Shown one piece after another: positions 60,481-64,000 of a DNA stretch of 64,000 nt (position 1 is the first letter of the stretch; each line of letters opens with the position of its first letter). The stretch is from positions 717,001-781,000 of the forward strand of contig JARFJB010001974.1 in the NCBI GenBank assembly GCA_036346205.1. Direction: 5' to 3'. The notes beneath the pieces were generated by a model. The model was not told where the DNA came from, searched no databases, and saw nothing but the letters and a program-made list of their open reading frames with translations. The DNA comes from Vesta saturnalis (taxonomy: Eukaryota; Arthropoda; Insecta; Coleoptera; Lampyridae). Position numbers and translations under genes: made by a program.

Positions 60481-62443
60481 ATTTGAAGGCAGTGCGGATC
60501 TTATATTTGCTGCCTATCCTTCGTATTTTATCTGAGGCCCCTTGTATATATGGTACTATCGCTATATATTTACGATCTTTCTTTTCGGTTACCTTTCCTT
60601 GTTTAGGGTAGGTGTTAGATCGGGGTAGCCATTTTTTTTGTGTGTTAACGATATTTTCTTTTTCCTTTTTCAGGTCTTCTCGTTTTGAGCAAATTGTTTT
60701 CGCTTTATCGTACAAACATCTTGCCACGCTTTTGTAGTGATTGGAGTTGTAGTGTGGGTAGGTTTCCAGTATTCACTTATCATGAAAGTGTTGTCATTTC
60801 TCTGTACAAGGTGGCCAACTAAGAATGCGAGGTACTTTATCTGGGAAACTATCCATCGTAGAGGCTTGCGCAAAAAAAAGTTATTACGGAAACGGCCAAT
60901 ACAAAAACCTGGAAAATATTGTCAAGTTTCTGAAATGGCCGCTAGGGGGCGTAACTGGAATCTTGAATCCAAAAAAGTGATGTTTCTGTGAATTCTGCTA
61001 TATTAACCTAATAAAAAAATAACTGATCTTTAGAGTAGAGGATAATCTGGACTTTTTTTGTTTGAGACTTTTTGACGTATCTATAAAAATAAAGTGGTGG
61101 GGGTATTCAAAGGTTTCCTTAAATAACCCTCTGTGTTTTCGAAATGGCTAAGCCGATTTTAACAAACTTGGGCGCGTTTAAATGAGCTGTTCTTGGGCTA
61201 CAAATATAATATTTAAAGTTTTGTTAGTTTCACATGTCGTCGCTAGAGGGCTTTGTTCGACATTCCGACAGAAACGGTTAATTTTCGCAAAAAAATTAAA
61301 TGCATAGGTATGACTTTTTTTCATGTTGCCTAAACAAGCTCGCAAAAACCGAGCGTGATGGTAAGCATTTCGAGTATTTACGGAGGCATTAAAAACCTTC
61401 CTCCTTTAAATCGGCCCACTTTAGGGCCACAACTTACATAATAGAAACAATTCCAGAAAAATATGGTTAAAAAAAATACAAATCTAAGGGATTTTCGTAT
61501 AGGGTTTTCTTTGGCCGGTATTGTAGGTTAGGAACAAGTTATCGAGATGCGGTTTTCGCGAGCTTTTTTAGCCATCATTTAGCTACTTGTTCAAAGTCAT
61601 ACCAATGAATTTAATTTTTTTGCGAAAATTAACCATTTCTGTCGGAATGTCGAACAAAGCCCTCTAGCGACGATATGTGAAACTACTAAAACTTCAAATA
61701 TTATAACATTTGTAGTCCAAGAATAGCTCATCTCAACGCGCCCAAGTTTGTTAAAATCGGCTTAGCCGTTTCGAAGACACAGGGGGTTATTTAAGGAAAC
61801 CTTTGAATACCCCCCACCACTTTATTTTTAGACATACGTCAAAAAATGCCAAACAAAAAAAGTTCAGATTATTCTGGACTTTGAAGGTTAGTTATTTTTT
61901 TTTATTAGGTTAATATAGTAGAATTCATGATTGCAGTTACGCCCCCTAGCGGCCATTTCAGAAACTTGAAAATATTTTCCAGGTTTTTGTATTGGCCGTT
62001 TTAGTAATAATTTTTTTCTGCGCAAGCCTCTACGATGGATAGTTTCCCAGATACAGTACCTCGCATTCTTAGTTGGCCATCCTGTACATCCAGAAATGGT
62101 AGTTTTTGTTCTGACTCCAATTTTATGGAGGGTGTGCGATTATTCAGATGATCTAGGAATTCATACGGCTTATGCTTACCGTGTTGCCAAACTACGAAAG
62201 TATTGTCCACATATCTAAGCCGCATCATTGGTTTTTCCGTGAATGCGTATATCGCTTGGTCTTCAAAGTCATCCATATATATGTTGCTCAGTATGGGTGA
62301 TAGTGGACAACCCATCGCCATCCCAAACTATTCTTGGTATAATTTGTCTTCCACTTGGGAATATGTAGATCTAATGCATATTGTGTTCACTGAGAGTTCT
62401 ATTATGTTAGGTTGTTCTCCTGCAGTGCTAGCTTGTTCATAGA
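60481..62443 (-). pseudogene. Penelope-like element, minus-strand copy, interrupted and truncated
   Basis: Reading leftward: RT block FGMAMGCPLSPILSNIYMDDFE (62321 onward) and the active site LRYVDNTFVVW, where YVDD is required; the second Asp is Asn (62202-62204). Then KLPFLDV at 62095, interrupted by a 1275-bp insertion (60809-62083). The coding sequence resumes at 60804 with RNDNTF, and the connector WQDVC/MARCLYDKAKTICSKREDL and VPYIQGASDKIRRIGSKYKI leads to TAFKSS at 60482, where it hits the CAGACG array. The GIY-YIG domain is missing. 5' truncated near 62443. Dead. Confidence 0.87.
60809..62083. mobile_element. 1275-bp near-palindromic (fold-back) transposon
   Basis: Two ~530-bp arms (60809-~61345 and ~61556-62083) are reverse complements with scattered mismatches, around a ~200-bp loop. 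Ends: AGGTGGCCAACTAAGAATGC on the left and, on the right, the complement of AGGATGGCCAACTAAG. GTACA flanks both sides (60804-60808 and 62084-62088). Removing the insert makes the Penelope reading frame continuous, which confirms the boundaries. No coding capacity. Confidence 0.92.
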
Positions 62444-62467
62444 CACATCCATGAACAAGCTAGCACT
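62424..62467. repeat. Palindrome at the junction of two Penelope copies
   Basis: AGTGCTAGCTTGTTCAT (62424-62440) and its exact complement (62451-62467) around a 10-bp spacer. Confidence 0.9.
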
Positions 62468-64000
62468 AGAGCTCATTATCAAAACTCCGATATACAGCTA
62501 AAAAATGTTACAAATCGCAAAGAGCTACCCAAGCGTTAGTTAAAGAACGAATCAAACATCACCGTTCAGAAAATAGCAGTTCGAGTACGAATCCAACAAG
62601 ATCAGAGAGACCATTCGAAATGGTATGAACGAAAAAAACTTCGACAGGAAAAATAAGGCTACCAGAAGCAAATATTCAAAGACCAAGGTAATGCTCAAGG
62701 AAATTCAGCAGAAGAAACTAGAGAAACTAATGAAGGACAAGAAAGAACCAATTAACATCAATCGAAAAACCACTGTCATAAATGTCTCTAAACCACAGTT
62801 GAACGACAACGAAATGAAAGTTCTGGACAAAGGCTTGAACTATGCGATAACACCGAGGTAAATTCTGAAAATCGGTTTAATTACCGCACTAAAAGAAACA
62901 GCTATGAAATTAGACCCTGAAGAAGCCGAAGAATACAGAAGTAAGGTAAGCAGTCTTAGATTCATCTAGGCGAACTAGACCTAACCTCTCTAACTTAGAA
63001 AGGGGAGTGGTAATTTCCGATAAAAAGGTACCATCGCTCAAAATTCCCCGAGCAGACAAAGAAAACGTAACTGTGCAATCTGGAGACTTGCATCTGTAAG
63101 ATCCAAGAACTACTGGAGGGGGACGAGTACAAACAAATACCAAAAGACCGCACTCCATCAATCTAAAGACAGAGTTCTGCAATTACCAGAGAACTAAACT
63201 TACTTTTCGAGATCCGTAAGGAAAGAACTTCTCTTAGTCCAATTGAGAGCTCGATAAATTCACCTTGTCGCCCATTAGCACACTATCTCCTAGGGATCGT
63301 TACACTCTTATTGGGAAAAACCGAGTCTGTGGTAAAGAATACGCAGCACTTCGTAGAAACCATCAGAACCTTCCAACCAAACCACGAAGAAATATGGTAA
63401 GCTTTGATATCGTGAGCCTGTTCGCAAATGTGCCCACAAATAACTGTCATAAGCGACAGGCTGCAAAGGGATGAAACGTTAGACGGACGCGCGCAACACT
63501 AGGTAAACACGATAGTGAAACTTCTGACAGTACGCATTAGAACTACATATTTACAAGTACAAGACAAATTCCATCAACAAGAGTTTGGGATGGCGATGGG
63601 TACCCACTATCTCCCATATGAGCAACATATATATGGAAGACTTTGAAGACCAAACGATATCCGAATTCACGGAAAAACCAAGGATCTGGCTTAGATACGT
63701 GGACGATACCTTCTGGTTTGACAACATGGCAAGCATAAGCTGGATGAATTCCTAGATTATCTGAATATTCGCACATCCTCTATAAAACTCGCAATGGAAT
63801 TGGAGTCGTAACAAAAACTGCCATTCCTGGATGTACTTGTACACAGAAATGACAACACTTTGACGACAAGTGTGTACAGAAAACCTACCCACACGGGGAG
63901 GTGCTTACACTACAACTCCAATCACTACAAAATCGTGAAGTTAGGCGTGGCAAGATGCTTGTACGATACAGCGAAAACAATATGCTCAAAGGAAGAGGAC
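62451..64000 (+). pseudogene. Penelope-like element, plus-strand copy, runs off the window
   Basis: From the N-terminal region (VKERIKHHRSENSS, then MNEKNFDRKNK at 62625; TVINVSKPQLNDNEMKVLDK; LNYAITPR) through the RT: ITRELNL-type block near 63190, the first catalytic Asp in SFDIVSLFANVPT (63400), FGMAMG (63590), RYVDDTFW with both Asp kept (63690), FLDYLNIRTSSIKLAMELE (63750), LPFLDVLVHRNDNT (63820) and VYRKPTHTGR. Frame changes and stops occur roughly every 100-200 bp. The connector begins at 63945 and the GIY-YIG part should lie beyond 64000. Close to, but less interrupted than, the minus-strand copy. Confidence 0.88.

Noticed and set aside
56942..60611. Open frames of more than 1100 codons over the second array
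   Set aside because: Same cause: periodic translations of CACACG, CAGACA and CAGACG units in all frames.
1..64000. tRNA or rRNA genes
   Set aside because: I saw no convincing cloverleaf or rRNA core sequence by reading; a tRNAscan/Rfam search would be needed to exclude small ones.

Overview
This is a gene-poor, AT-rich stretch of an animal genome, most likely an arthropod. The mix of elements points that way: Jockey-type, Copia and Penelope-like retroelements, several Tc1/mariner/IS630-type transposons with arthropod-style transposases, a Polinton/Maverick, introns of about 90 bp, and a TTAGG-like motif in a retroelement tail. I found no convincing conserved host gene. Almost everything recognisable is mobile or repetitive DNA, nearly all of it broken.

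Layout. 1-1824: two inverted copies of the 3' part of a Penelope-like element (GIY-YIG nuclease domain). 2.5-5.8 kb: two fold-back elements and a dispersed repeat. 5850-6133: a small two-exon gene for an acidic protein (minus strand). 6740-8351: a broken family-B DNA polymerase of a second virus-like lineage. 10.2-14.9 kb: two decayed copies of one Jockey-like family and a Copia integrase scrap. 15.35-16.9 kb: dispersed repeats. 16.9-21.3 kb: a 4.4 kb CACACACG-type simple-repeat array. 21.7-24.1 kb: a decayed non-LTR retrotransposon with an internal duplication.

24749-41758 is the centrepiece: a structurally complete 17,010-bp Polinton/Maverick (adintovirus-like) with ~320-bp terminal inverted repeats beginning AGTAGTGATTAA and a perfect 6-bp target duplication GACAAT. 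On the plus strand it carries protein-primed DNA polymerase B and a second unknown gene. On the minus strand it carries integrase with chromodomain, a fibre-like protein, an uncharacterised arthropod-wide domain protein, packaging ATPase, major capsid protein, penton-like minor capsid protein, adenain-like protease, a phospholipase A2/hydrophobic protein, and several unknown proteins including a two-exon cargo gene. Replication, integration, packaging, capsid and entry functions are all represented, but every recognisable core gene except perhaps the small fibre-like one carries stops, frameshifts or lost catalytic residues. It is a relic.

43.9-47.6 kb: dispersed repeats, simple repeats and an inverted repeat bounded by (TA)n tracts. 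47.8-55.6 kb: three different DNA transposons with long inverted repeats (250-330 bp) and broken DDE transposases. 56.1-56.3 kb: a Jockey-like scrap. 57.0-60.5 kb: a second simple-repeat array whose unit changes stepwise along its length. 60.5-64.0 kb: two head-to-head Penelope-like copies, one interrupted by a 1275-bp near-palindromic element with a 5-bp target duplication; the second runs off the window end.
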